From: Aselliscus stoliczkanus
Lineage: Eukaryota > Chordata > Mammalia > Chiroptera > Hipposideridae
NCBI GenBank assembly: GCA_033961575.1
Contig: CM066735.1
Coordinates: forward strand, 86,555,449-86,619,448
DNA length: 64,000 nucleotides
Direction: 5' to 3'
Below the pieces are notes generated by a model that saw only the letters and a list, made by a program, of their open reading frames with translations, ran no database searches and was not told the origin of the DNA. Of the stretch, positions 47,661 through 60,165 are shown in pieces; positions within the stretch are counted from its first letter, which is position 1, and each line of letters opens with the position of its first letter. The translations under genes and the position numbers were made by a program.

Positions 47661-50600
47661 TATTATTGACTTAAAGACACTTGAATTTGGACTTCAGTTC
47701 AGTTTGTATTGGAAAATGGAATTTGAGTGCTTTTAATTTTTACTTATTTTATTAGTAAACTTTCCTTTTAGAAATTTCTGCTGAATTCAATTGAGCTTCT
47801 AAAGAAAATGTCTCAGCCCCTGACTGGTTAGTAGAGATGGAGGGAAGCAAGATGATTATTGGGATTGCTCAGAGACCTTTCAGATGCCCCAAGGAAGCCA
47901 GTGTACCTGAGACAAATCATGAGCAGGATCCTAGGAGGAATTAGAGGCAGGGGACAAACCTGGAGGCCGCTCTTCTCCATGCTATTGACCCAAGGTAGAG
48001 AGAATACGATTGTTAAAAGCCATCTTGATATCTTTAGGGGTTTGTCAATCCATTGAGATGCAAGGGCTTTATCACTTAAAAAATAGCAAAAACAAACAAA
48101 CAAAGCAAAACAGAAAAACAAAAACAAAAAAATGACAATGAGCAGAGAAAATTTCACCGCTTTATGTTTGAAAAAAGAACACAAAGGGGAGCTGTGCTGT
48201 TCTTTATCCACTGTGTCATCATGGTATGTATCCCTCTTGGCTTTTACTAAAGCCTTCTTGTCAGAGAAATTCTCTCATATAGCAATAGAGAAGAACAGGG
48301 CAGAAAGATGCAGACAGAATTCAGATGGAAGTCTAAGAAAGCCTACGGCTACAGAGAAAAAGCATTGTTTAAAAAGAAGCAGAAAACAAGGTATAATAGC
48401 ATTGTATGATGTAGCTGCCTAAGGTTCTTAAAGTCTGGGGGGGAGGGGAAGTCTGAGTTTGTCATTAAAACTGAAGTTAAATTAAGCCTTAATTGATAAC
48501 TATAAAGGAAATAAGAGGACATTACCATATTTTATGTAGGTACTTCTGTTTTTATCTCAATCCAAATGACTGAATCTATTAGTTTCTGAGACAGTTTTGT
48601 TTTCACATTTTAATATCTGTGATATTGAGACTCACATGATAATTGACGGCACTTAATAGCTTGGCAAGTGTCTCTACTTTTTTTTTAGCAGTATTGAAAA
48701 TAATGTCTCATTTATAATTGATGGTGTCTTAGAGTCAATTATATGGTATATACACTATTAAACCCACTATAACATGGTGAGAAGAGCGAGAAAATAGAAT
48801 GCTGATGTTGCTACCAGGACAATCTTGTATGTCTAGATAGGTGAAAGTCCAAAGTATCTGGTTAATTGATCAATATTCTTCCAGGTGCAAGCTGTAGTTT
48901 GATGTTACCCAGAAGTTGTAAGCAATGACTTAAATATTGATGGAAACATTTCTGGGTCTTGTGACAAACTGGGACTGCCAGAGCAATGACAACAACTTCC
49001 GAAATGTCCTAGCTGGTCGATGCCCCATTTAGCTGCCCTGATCCATGGAAACTCGGTGGGGGGACATGTTGAACAACCATCAGCCTTTCTCCTTGTAATT
49101 GCTAGCCCTCATCTCCCCAGCTGTATGCCCCTCCTATCTCCTACACTCCTACCCTTGCTTCGAGAACATAAGTACGTTATCCCATTCTCTTCCTTGAGAG
49201 TGGATCCTACTCTGAGGACTGCAGCTTGTCATTAATCACATTCTATCCAAAATTACACTATTGCCATAATTTACAAGATTTACTTTTTATCTTTAGTGAT
49301 CAGAGGTTAGTAAATATTGGGCCCATCAGCTTTAAAATAAGAACATTTAACTGAGTAAGAAAGCTTTCATGCTGAATTACTGAGAATTAAATTCTTGTGC
49401 CAATGGGAAAATTTCTTTAGAGATCAAAAGGGCCATTCACTTTGAGCCTGCTCTCTAAATTGCAGGTAAAGTACATAAACTAAAGAAAAAGTACATCTAA
49501 AGGGCTGGCTGACAAACCCAACTTGCAAGATGCTAGCATTCACCATGACAGCAGTTATTCTTTTTAAGATTACATATGTAAAGACTCTCCTCAGTTTAAG
49601 GTTAAAAAGGTTATTTGCAAAATTCGGTAATGTTAATAGATATACTTTAATTTTTAAAGAAAAGAAGTAGACAGTTAATTGTCAAGCACTGTGGTATACA
49701 CAAAGAAAATAGTAGTGAGCTATATAGATGATGTTTCTACCTTCCTGGGTCATGGTCAAAGATATCCTGAATTTACATGCTATTTCTAAGTTTTTAAAAT
49801 AATTCTTTAGATACACTAGTTCTATGTACTATACACTATTTAGCTATATGGATCAATTAGATATTGTAGTTGCTCTTCAAAATATTTTTATTTTTAGTGG
49901 CTCATTGGGATAGTACTTACATTCCATATTTCTGAAACATAAATTTCCTAATTTTCAGTATTATAAAATTAAATTGTAGCCAGTATGACTTCAAAGTTAA
50001 TTAGAAATGATAGAGCCTTGGGCCATACTGTCAAGTTATTCTTACTACTTAATAAGGAAGATGTTGCCTGGTGATGACCAAATAGCTCGTGAAGGAGGAG
50101 TTACAACTGAAGGAAAGGGGGCCACTGGGTTGTGTTACATCTTGTCTTCCTCGCTGCTAAGACTGTCTCAAAGGATGTGCTTTACAGTAGCACTAATCAC
50201 AGTTAGTGACAGGCAAATGCTTTTAAGAAACTCAACAAAACTTTTCTGTTGAGACTGGTTCCTGTGAATGGTGAGCATAGGGTTAGATACATTGAACTCA
50301 GCCAATAGCATTGAAAGTCATGTCTGAACAAAGCTTATCTCCATTTTTCCCCCATATTTTCTCCATAAGGCACATCATCAATTTCTTGCACTTAGGAACC
50401 CTAGAAAGCATTACAGCACTATAACTGGGAGCTATTTAAAACAGTGGATTCACCCACAAAAACTACCAAAGGGTGAAAAATGTGGCCCTTAAGAAACAAG
50501 TAAAGAAAACTGTATGAGAGCTGAAACAAGGAGGCAGAGCATTCTACGTTCAACCTCAGCAGGGCATGTGTGTGTTGCGTGACTCAAACGTTTCACTTCT

Positions 50601-51689
50601 CTGCCCATCTGCAAATGACCGTGAAAGCACTATGAGTATTGATTCTGAGGTTACAAATAAATTATAGCCAGTAGGTAAATTTTCAATTATGGAGCCCACA
50701 AATAAGGAGCATCAACTGTATCTTTTTTCAAAATGATAATTTTGTGAGTCTGAGCCTTTCAGCAAACCAAAGTCAATTTTATAAATGGCATTAATATCAC
50801 TATTTGTAAGGATTCTGCAAATACCTAACATAGAAGAATTGGGTAACATCACTCTTGAAATAGATTAGGATACGGAAGCTTAAAACCTATTTACATTCAG
50901 CATTATGGAGCCACTGTAGCTGTAAAAATTCCTGTTTCTCAAGTCTTTGTTAAATCCAATAAGTTTCCAATTGTAGTATTAGATATTCCTTCTGTCAAAG
51001 ACAACTTCTTTGAAGGATACTGGAAAGTACTTAAGTATGAGGAGTACTCTTCATAGCCACACAGGTTGCATGAGAACCTTTGTTATCCAACATTAACTGC
51101 CATTATTTGCCAGAACAGATAGATTAATAATTCATCTTTTTTTCCCCCTTTAAAAACATCAACCATATACTTGACCAATTTTCAATGGTAGCTCAACTTA
51201 ACCTTTTCCTTGATATCAAGCAATACTTCATGTTTTCTTTTAATTGCCATTTTTCCTTTTTCTTTCTTCTGCTCCATCTAAGTCCCCCTCTCCTTGCCCC
51301 CTCTCCTAGCTTCGATGAATATATGAACTTCAAGAGAAAATTGACTAGGAATTTGAAAATCATCCAGTGTTTCAGTGCTAAATAATGCTTTATGATTTGG
51401 AATGTGATCTTGTAAAAGCATCAATAAAATGTAGGTCAAAGTTAAAATAAGTTAATTTCTACTTGTTTGTATGTTTTATAAAAATGAGTTAAAAACAGCT
51501 GGAAAATTATACAGGCTGCAAATTATCTTTTAAATACATGTTGTATTTTCAAATAATTCCTGTTATGAAAATGAATAGATTTGGCATAAAATTAGAAAAC
51601 AAGAAATTAAACATTTGGACCATAAAGAACACAGAGCTAAGCTGGATTTCAGATTAAAAAGCCCTGAGTTGTGTTGATGATATGATAAT

Positions 51690-51930
51690 TACTCTATGTG
51701 AGCAATTATAGTTTGCCAGGTACTGTGCTTACTGCTTTACTTTCAACATCTCATTTACTCCTTCCAATTACTAAATATACACTTCTCACCATTCTCATTC
51801 TAATGATGAGAAAAAAGAAAAAAACTTAAAGACTGAACAATTTGCTCAGTGTTGTCACTCACCTTGGAAGCTGTGAATGCGTGATTTAAATTGTAGAGTT
51901 TGCCCTCTTAACCACTAAAGTAAATTACCT
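51690..51930 (-). repeat. MIR fragment
   Basis: GCCAGGTACTGTGCTTACTG, CATCTCATTTACTCCTTCCA and AGTTTGCCCTCTTAACCACT follow reverse-complement MIR order. Confidence 0.72.
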
Positions 51931-52300
51931 TCTAAATTATGAAGAAAAGCAAACAGATGTTGACTCACACAATTCCTTCAAACTCCGAGAATTATTATTC
52001 TCAATGGGTGTATTAGAGAAGGACTCGAGATCTATGAAGTAACACCCCAAAGCTCAAGTTGCTTCTCTAAACATTATTCTCTCTGTGCCACTCAGCACCC
52101 AAGGGGATTAAGGACTCTATCAGCCGACTGACAAGGGAGAGCTTTTCAACTTTGAGGAGAATTCCTGGTTTGGACATGCATGTAAATCAATTTCTCAGTT
52201 ACCTACCCTGAAAAACAAACACATGAACAAACACACAATTAACGCTTAGCAACAAAGCTAATGTGAACTGATGTTCTTGTGGCTGCTGCTTTTTTTGCTG

Positions 52301-52323
52301 CTATTATTATTATTATTATTATT
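52301..52323. repeat. (ATT)n microsatellite
   Basis: About seven ATT units. Confidence 0.9.
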
Positions 52324-52484
52324 TTGACTTTGGTTTTCTTTTACTGTTGTGTAGATATAAAGCCAGTTATAGTCAGTGCCTTTATTTCTACAATGCTAAA
52401 TTCTATTCTATTCTGCTTTTAATCTCCTACTTTGCACACAGAGAGATCTTTGCCATTTTAGACTCCAAGGAGGTAGCAAATCTG

Positions 52485-52570
52485 TTTGTGTGTTTACATC
52501 ATATCCGGACATAAGTCTTATGCCTCACACATAGCAGACACTCAAGTGTTTATTGATTGACTGAATGCTT
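52485..52570 (+). repeat. L2 3' tail
   Basis: TGCCTCACACATAGCAGACA and CTCAAGTGTTTATTGATTGA with a degenerate TGAATG end: forward L2 tail. Confidence 0.65.
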
Positions 52571-53355
52571 TTTGTTTAACCTGCTTCTTCAATATTGCCT
52601 TAAAAAAAAATCTTTTCCAAACAGAATTCTTCTCTCAAAAGAACATTTCTTCAAAAAGTAGTCCTATACTGAGAAAGTAAGAAAGTGGATCTGAAACATA
52701 GGGAGGTGAGAAGAGTTCTCACTGTGTGTGCCTATATGTGGCATACATTCAGGGCAGGGATCAGACCTACACCGCCTGGCATCCTTAGGACTCAGCATGA
52801 GGTATGAGTCATGGAAAGAACAAATGCTTCATGATAGCAAGAGTACTTAGAATGACAGTCATGAAAACACAGTCGAACTTGATAACTATGATGTCAAATC
52901 AGTGTGCCCTCACCTTTACTCAAAAAACCAAAAACAAACAAAAAATGAAATAAACAAACAAAAATTAGGACATATCCCTCAAAGAAAAGGTTTACTCACT
53001 AGAATTGAAACATAGGATGTAATATTGTGTTGATTATAGCTATCTGACTGCTCATAAATCTAGAAAGACATCTTTGTCTCAATCATAAGTGGATTGAATC
53101 AGAATAAATAATTACTCCTAATGCCTTGAGCATAACAAGGAGGAAGCTTGGGTGTTTGTGACTGGCACACCCCGGTATTATGCAGAGAATACTGTACTCC
53201 TATACCCAGAGGCCTGTGTTTTGGACAACTAAAAATTCAGTGAAATAAAAAGGTCTTTGAGAAATCATACAACATCATGTCTCATCTAAAACTTGGTCTT
53301 TAATTGGGAATAGGTAAGGAATTGCCCTCTTTAGTAATACTAGACTGCATCCCCC

Positions 53356-53393
53356 AAAAAACAAAACAAAGCAAAACAAAACAAAACAAAAAA
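53356..53393. repeat. (AAAAC)n microsatellite
   Basis: Imperfect AAAAC units, no SINE recognised beside it. Confidence 0.88.
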
Positions 53394-54524
53394 CGGGCTT
53401 GCTTTTCTCTCCAACATAATCTATAAACTTTTTTTGGGAACCTGCGTGTTGATTGTTAACAATATTACATAGTTCCATTAGCTCATTTTCATATCTAGAC
53501 TGTGAACATAATCTTGTTAAATAATTGCATAGTAAGAAAAAATATCTTCAGAGCATCAAATAGAAAGAAAATATTTGTTGTTGTTCATTGCTTTTCAATT
53601 GACTCTAGCAGAGAGAACTGTAAATAAGATCAAGGCAAGAAATGTCATTTTATTGATTTCAGTTTTTATAATAAAATCTTGGCATATTTTTTCACCAGGT
53701 ATCTGAGTACTTTGTTGGGTTCATTTGCCATGTCTCTTGTTTGTGTCTGTGGCCAACATATTATTTCTTGGAAGTATAATTCCCAAAGCGATTGTTATTA
53801 ATGACATTTAATGACTCAATTCATATAGGGCTTGAGAAGAGTTTGTTTATTTTTTTATTTTTTTAAAGCTAGATTAGTGAATCCAGGGAGAAATGTTTTG
53901 TTTATAATATTTGCACTATATAAGAATAATATCTCAGCATGAAAATAGCACCATATTATATGATTTCAAACTTAGCATTTACTGATATTGAACATTCTGA
54001 AGGGAACCCAAAGATGAGTCACAGCAAAACTCAACATGTTGGAATTTCAAAATTTGAGTGACTCTCATCATCATAGTAGAAAAATCCGTCCTTTGATTTG
54101 ATCCAATTATCTTTGCAACACACTTGAATGTTTTTTGCTCAGCTATTATTATTTGTGGCATAGAGTCCAAACAAATTTGGTGGCATTCTGGTAGTCACTG
54201 GAAAGGCATTCTTTGGAAATGTAGGAAGAAGCAATAGGAGTTCCTCTTCATGTTCCTGATATATTTCTGGACTGCTTTTATGCATTCCTGATTCTAGACC
54301 AGTCCTTTGGGGAAGCACTAACAAGATCAACTTTGGCAACATATTGCCTGAAGTAAGAACTGAGAATATAACCTCATATGTAATCGAATATCTAGCCAAT
54401 GCAATGTATGAGAGTCATAGTGATGATAAAGTGAGACCATTTCTGATCTAGGGGTAACACTAAAACATTTGTCGACTAGTATGGGATAAGCGCTGGCCAA
54501 TCAGCATCTAAATTCTAAAGTGGG

Positions 54525-54655
54525 GGCTGGCCGAGTGGTGCGGTGGTTAAGAGCTGGCTTGGGAAGCCAGCGGCCCCGGTTCGGGTCCCACATGTGAGGG
54601 CCACTGACACTGCCCTCAGGAAAAAAATAAATAAATAAAAATAAATAAATAAAAA
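54525..54655 (+). mobile_element. Short tRNA-derived SINE
   Basis: Head GGCTGGCCGAGTGGTGCGGT, core GGCTTGGGAAGCCAGCGGCC, B box GGTTCGGGTCC, then CACTGCCCTC and an AAATAAAT-rich tail. Flanked by TAAAGTGGG at 54516-54524 and 54656-54664, perfect over 9 bases. It is close to the 2395 copy in sequence. Confidence 0.92.
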
Positions 54656-54889
54656 TAAAGTGGGATCCTGGGGAACATCTGCTGTGCCAGCCAGCACCCC
54701 TTTCTTGCTGGATCATGAGAGGTCTTGAAGGAAGCACCAGAGTGGCAGTGGGGTTGCATGGATAGGCCAGTGCCAGGAGTTAGGTACCAAATGACACAGA
54801 TCTATTTTAATATTTTAACAAGCTGTCTGGCTTTTCTGGCATATGGAAGCTGACTGTCTGCCCTGTCCTTGGCTCGAGCTTCTGTGGAA

Positions 54890-55290
54890 CGGTGGTTCTC
54901 TCAAAGTGTGGTCTAATGACATCTAAGGGTTTCTGATATCCTTTTAGGAAACCCAGAGGTCCTCCCTTTTGAAATGACATGTCTATGTGAAGCTGGACTT
55001 TCTTCATCTGCTTAAACCTAACAGCATTTTGCAACAGATGAAATGCTGAAGTAGGTACGCAAATCTGGTCATCCTCTACTAAGCCAGACATTGAAGTGAT
55101 TTGCATAAGTGCAAAACAGTGCCATTCTTCTCAAAAAGAATTGTCTTTGCTTGGAAAAATACAGTATTTTACATAAAAATACACTATTTCTGTTAACATG
55201 TGGTGGGTTTATTGATTTCTAATGAACTAATAAATAATCATTTTTAAGAGCATAAAGGGACACAGAGACCAAAGAGATTGAGAACTGCTG
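54890..55290 (+). mobile_element. hAT-Charlie type DNA transposon fossil
   Basis: Left end CGGTGGTTCTCTCAAAGTGT and right end GATTGAGAACTGCTG form the inverted CAGTGGTTCTCAA termini of hAT-Charlie elements. The interior (AACAGATGAAATGCTGAAG, AAGCCAGACATTGAAGTGAT) resembles the 3' part of an old autonomous Charlie-like element. An open minus-strand frame of 99 codons across it is not evidence of a functional transposase. Exact family name not assigned. Confidence 0.75.
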
Positions 55291-55309
55291 CATTAAGAAA
55301 TAAAATGAG

Positions 55310-55469
55310 GAGCCGGCTGAGTGGTGTGGTGGTTAAGAGCTGGCTTGGGATGCCAGCGGCACGGGTTCGGATCCCACATATGAGGGCCAGTGACACTGCC
55401 CTCTTAAAAAAAATAAAATAAAATAAAATAAAATAAAATAAAATAAAATAAAATACAATAAAATACAAT
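55310..55469 (+). mobile_element. Short tRNA-derived SINE with expanded AAAAT tail
   Basis: Head GAGCCGGCTGAGTGGTGTGG, core and CACTGCCCTC end as in 54525. Its tail has expanded into an (AAAAT)n microsatellite at about 55405-55470. It lies 20 bases beyond the end of the hAT fossil at 54890-55290. Target-site duplication not clear because of the simple tail. Confidence 0.88.
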
Positions 55470-56043
55470 AAGAACGATAGCGCACTGGGGAAGAGAGGTC
55501 TAATAGCACCAATACCTGATCACTCTGCTCAGAGGTTTGGTTGTCATTTGAAAGATTAGTTAATAAGGTTATAATATCCCTGTGTTTTTCACTCAGGCAA
55601 AAACATATCTGCCAGCATACTCATACATTTGTACTTGAAAACCTCACTAATTTATACTCATTTATAGTAATTTATGTTTATAAAGTTTTCGGTATTATTT
55701 TTTTTTTTGTAAAGAAACACATTTTGCCAAACTACGTTAAAAGAACTATTATCAAAATGCCACCAAGAAGAAAATTAAATTTTATATTAAAATTTTAATT
55801 AGCCTATCAATTGTCATGTTTAAAGTGCTTCTAAGATACTTGTAATCCACTGGTTTTGTATTTTCAGGATTTCATCAGAAATCCTTTTTACATGATCATT
55901 TTTTACCTGACTTTCAAGAAAGAGGAAAAGTAAATATTAACCTCAATCTGTTTTATTATCTCAAATTCTAAGGCAGCAAAATCTAATTTATCCATCATTT
56001 TACTTAAGGCAACAATGATTGAAAGGTTTACCATTATGTTATA

Positions 56044-56423
56044 CAGTTGACACTTGAACGACACAGTGAATGAGGTGCTAATTCCCCTGCAGTCAAAAAT
56101 TCACATATAACTTTTGACTCCCCCAAAACTTAACTAAGTATCTATGGGGTATTGGTTCCATGATACATCCCCCCCGCAAACCCCAGTTATCAAAATCCAC
56201 AGATAATCAAGTCCCTTATATAAAATGGTACAGAAAAGGCACACAATTGACCTTCCACATCTGCAGTCCAATTGTGAATCGAAAAATACTGTTTTCCATT
56301 GGAGGTTGGTTGAACCTGTGGATGGGAAACCTAGGGATATGGGGGGGCCGAGTGCACATTTATTGAAAAAAATGCATATAAGTACTTTCACAGCTCAAAA
56401 CCGTGTTGTTCAAGAGTCAGCTG
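56044..56423. mobile_element. Tigger-type (TcMar) DNA transposon fossil
   Basis: Ends CAGTTGACACTTGAACGACA and, on the opposite strand, CAGCTGACTCTTGAACAACA, forming terminal inverted repeats; flanked by TA on both sides (56042-56043 and 56424-56425). Internal phrases such as GGTTGGTTGAACCTGTGGAT match a common non-autonomous mammalian Tigger family. Length 380 bp, no transposase frame. Confidence 0.87.
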
Positions 56424-59000
56424 TATGACAAGGCAAACAAGCAAAATGGATATTCAAAATGGCCCCCTTATAAAGTTGGGATGTCGAAGGGCTAAAAGGT
56501 AAAAGAAAAACAAAATGACCCATCAGAAATGAACTTCAAAGGAAGTTGCAAGTCTGAACCTTAACGCTGGATGAAAGAAGGGGACACAAAAACATTTCTC
56601 CTAAGGATCTAACCCACCATCCTTGTGTTGGTTAGAGTTTCCATTCATGCAATCAGTGTGGTCATAGGTAGTGCCCCCAGGTGACTACCAAGAGCAAAAG
56701 TAAATTATCTTGTAATAATGCCATTGATTATATGAGAAAAACCAATTCCAGAACTGTTAAAATGTGGAAAACCAACAACAAATAATGTGTATTTTAGAAA
56801 CAATTAAATACAGTAATTAGAATTTCCTCACATATAAAATGAATTCAATATTACTTACATAGGATTAATTTATATTATGTCACACTTTATCATCTATGCC
56901 AATAGACTTTAATTTACTCTAGCAAGTGCAATGCAAGGGGAAATAGAAGCAAAACATATATAATGATGGGCACACAAAGTTATCCAGCATTCTTAGTGTG
57001 TCTACTTCTAAGGCCACAATAAAGTTGTAAAAATGAACATGCTCATCTCAAAACCAAGATATTCAATAAGTGTATTTTTAGTGTACATCATTTCTTTTCC
57101 TGATTTCTTTCCTCTGAATGTGTCTACACACACTATATTTTTATTGGTCACAGATATTATTAATTTATTAAAGCCCTTGATTTTCTTGGTTCAATGGGAA
57201 AATCTATAGCTCTCCAAAAGCAACTTTTGAAAACAAAAAGTCAGATATAGCTTTAAAACCTACATTTAAATTATCAGGTGCTCTGGGTCCTAAACTTGAC
57301 TCCACAATGTTTCCATGGCAATAACACAGATGCTCTTTCTTTATCACGCTCTAAATCCAAAGCCCTAGGTTCTATAACAGTGGCAGGGTGGCAGCTCTAA
57401 CTTTACATTTCTTTTATGTTTATTGGTTTGGTTTCTAAGAAATGTAGACTCAGGTGGGATGCCATGCTGCAACTGGCATCTATTTTATGAATGTCATATT
57501 ACAGGTTGTTAAGAAGAAAAGAACTAACATTTCAGTCATTAGTGCTAAGTTACCTAATTCAGTCTTGAGGCTTTGGGGTAATGGTCTATAACCCATTCAT
57601 CTCTCTAATTAGCAGCCATTTGACCCAAACAAATTTTAAAAGATCAAATGAGGCTTTCTAGCCTCTGGATGTTTGGTATGGGACCAATGTGATAACGAGT
57701 GTTATCAGAAATCAGCTGTTGTTTGGGGGCATTGGGACTACCCACTGACCACTAAACTGCAAGCTAAAAAAACATAGGCCACTTCCTTCCCTCTTCCTTT
57801 TTTGAACATAACATAAAGTGTCTTCTAAAGTTAAGAGTATTGAAACTCTTGCCCTTTTTTTATTAGCTTCAAGCACTCAATGGTGATCACTTTTTCATGT
57901 CTTAAGGCAATGAGCTATACAGTACTGAATACAACTGTACTCTTCAAGATGGGTTTTGAGACCTGCATGGAAATACTCAAAACAGACAAGTCAGAGACTG
58001 AAAAACGGCTGAAGGTTTTGCTGAGAAAAAGTCCACCCTCCTTTCTTTGCTCACAACTGTTCTCTCAGTGCTGAAAGTATAAAATGCTGCCTCAAGTAGG
58101 ATGCCTCTTAAATGATAAATGGACAAAGTAGGTGCTTTGAATAGAAATGCTAAATAAAGCTCTTCTGTTGAAATTATGGCCTTGGTACAAAATGGCATTT
58201 ATTCAAGTCATTCAAACAACTTCATTCCATTTCACAAAGAATAAAAAGACCTTGTAGAAGTCCAGACACCTTTTCTTTGTCTTCTTACAAAAAACTAGTA
58301 ATAATAATAAAAATAACCAAAAGAAATCCATTCCAAGGGGCATTGGATCCACAAGCTTGCTTTTCTACCATTTTTGTGTCAGGAGGGTAAATGAATAATT
58401 ATGTTACATGCTTTTCTCCTTGTTGTCAAAAAGAAAACCCTATGGGTATCAACTTTTTTCTCCTTGACCAACAGAAAATGCCCTATTTGATATTGATATA
58501 TACATATATAAAACAGTCAACACATTTATGAATTATGGGCATAGGCATAAAGACACATACGTGTGCGTACAGAGCATCTCAATGGTAGAATGAAATAAAT
58601 CTAGAATTGTGTTTGCTTTTTTCAAATCAAACATTCAACTTTCACTATTGATATCATTGAAAATATTTTCTTTAGTAGTTATACCTCTTTTTATAGCTAT
58701 CATGTAATTACAGATCAATTCTTTGTGAATAAATCTTTCTGTGAGTGCCTATCAGGTTCAAGTTTGGTTCAAGATTGGAGACTTGCTGTCCTGCAGAACA
58801 GAGGTCAATTCGGATGTCTTTTACTCCTCCTCAGTTGGTTTTACCCTGAGCACATTCATATAGGCCTGCTCCTTTGCCCTATGTGGAGCCATTTTGTTTC
58901 CATAGGACTTGATTTCATAATGGCCCCAAGTGTCTGTGTTGCTGCCCTCCTGAGGAACGTTTGCTGCCAAGTTTCTGAGCACAAGTCAGTCAGGACTCAC

Positions 59001-59107
59001 CTCTCCTTCCCTGGGCCAAGGCCTTCCATTCTGGGTGTATTTGCTTTGATTCTGTCTCTTCTTTTGTCCTCCATCAGCGAATTTGCACAGTAAAGGCTCA
59101 CTAGGGG
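59001..59107 (-). CDS. RBMS3: RBMS3 coding exon: end of RRM2 and basic linker
   Basis: This 107-nt exon starts by completing a split codon (two bases, then 35 codons). Its acceptor reads TTATCTTCCCAG after a T-rich tract, and its donor is GAG|GTGAGT, close to consensus. It encodes [17 protein letters not shown] followed by [18 protein letters not shown]. The LLCKFADGG stretch is the last beta strand of the second RRM, and the [11 protein letters not shown] stretch is the basic linker after it. In the human protein this is roughly residues 212-248 (from memory). An antisense open frame across the exon is only a shadow. Among the four exons this one has the strongest splice signals. Confidence 0.94.
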
Positions 59108-59992
59108 CTGGGAAGATAAAAAACCAATTCTACATTAGCAAATCCCCCTTAAAAATAAGTGATTATTTGAGTCACAGTAGGGCTTTGTAATGCATATCTT
59201 TTGAAGTAGTGTTGTTGCTGGAGAGATATTTGGCCCCATTTCGTCTCAACTCTGTTGGCCACTGTTCTAACTGGGCTTCAGAAAAGTACTGGCAGATCAT
59301 AAAAGCATATACCAAATATTGTTGAAAAAATAATCAGTGGAAGCAGAATGTGAACTTGCCTTAGAAGTAAAGAGGCAAGTGTCGACCCCTTCCAGTTATG
59401 TTAGAAACATATTCATAACCGGTATTTGTGCTTGGATAAATATTTCTCCCTCAAATCAACTGTTGTCGTGGTAGAAACTGTAGGATTCTATTTTGGGAAG
59501 AGATACTTAGGGGCTTCTTTCTACAATACAAAGGGAGCTATTTTACTAATTGCAATGAAATGAGCTATTTTTTCTCATTATCTTCTGCAATTTCATACAA
59601 GCTAGAAACTAATTGGTCGGCCAATTCCTTTCACTCCAATTTCCCAGGAAAACTAGTCAGAATCCCAGGGAGACTAATTATTTAATAATAAGTGAACCCA
59701 CATGATAAAATATAGCCAAAGGATATGGCCCTAGCAAATGTATCATGGACTGGGGTGAAATCTGCTGGTCCTGGGTAACTTATGTAAACTTATTTCCTAA
59801 GAAAAAGTGACTCAAACTAAAGTATGACAGAACTTTTCTTCCAACAGTGACATTGCAAAATGACAATCTGTTTAAAATATAACAGGGCAAAAACTATTCT
59901 TTGAAAATTTACACCACCTCCACATCCCTACTTGGTGGTAAAGAATTGCTACTTGTTATTACTACAAGTATATTTAAAACTGAATGGATTTA

Positions 59993-60165
59993 GGGCTGGC
60001 TGAGTGACTCAGTTGGTTAAGAGCTCATTCAAGAGCTCATTCAAGAGTGCAAGTTGAGTTCTGAACAACAGCAGTTTGATGCCCAGCCTGAGCTGAGCAG
60101 CCGTTGTGCTGCCAACAGGTGGCAGGATGGCTCAGCTAAAAAAAAAAACAACAAAAAATAAAAAC
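59993..60165 (+). mobile_element. tRNA-derived SINE, GGCTCAG-head subfamily
   Basis: Same subfamily as 25121 and 61051, ending CAGGATGGCTCAGCT plus an A-rich tail. Flanked by a perfect 13-bp duplication CTGAATGGATTTA (59980-59992 and 60166-60178). The tRNA-like head carries a tandem duplication of GAGCTCATTCAA at 60021-60032 and 60033-60044. Confidence 0.92.

Larger units (their letters stand above)
39008..59000 (-). other. RBMS3 intron, 20.0 kb
   Basis: Intron between the 107-nt and 47-nt exons. It contains five SINEs, L2 and MIR fragments, a hAT fossil and a Tigger fossil listed separately. Stretches with nothing I could assign: 40640-41370, 42020-42640, 43300-45730 (includes a candidate conserved block at about 43800-44200), 46350-47090, 47700-51680, 51940-52470, 52580-54500 and 56430-58990. 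42880-43300 is purine-rich and may be an old L2-type 5' piece. All open frames in it are short and lack gene-like support. Confidence 0.75.

Noticed and set aside
58725..59093. 122-codon plus-strand open frame
   Set aside because: It is antisense to the RBMS3 exon at 59001-59107 and shows no recognisable protein.
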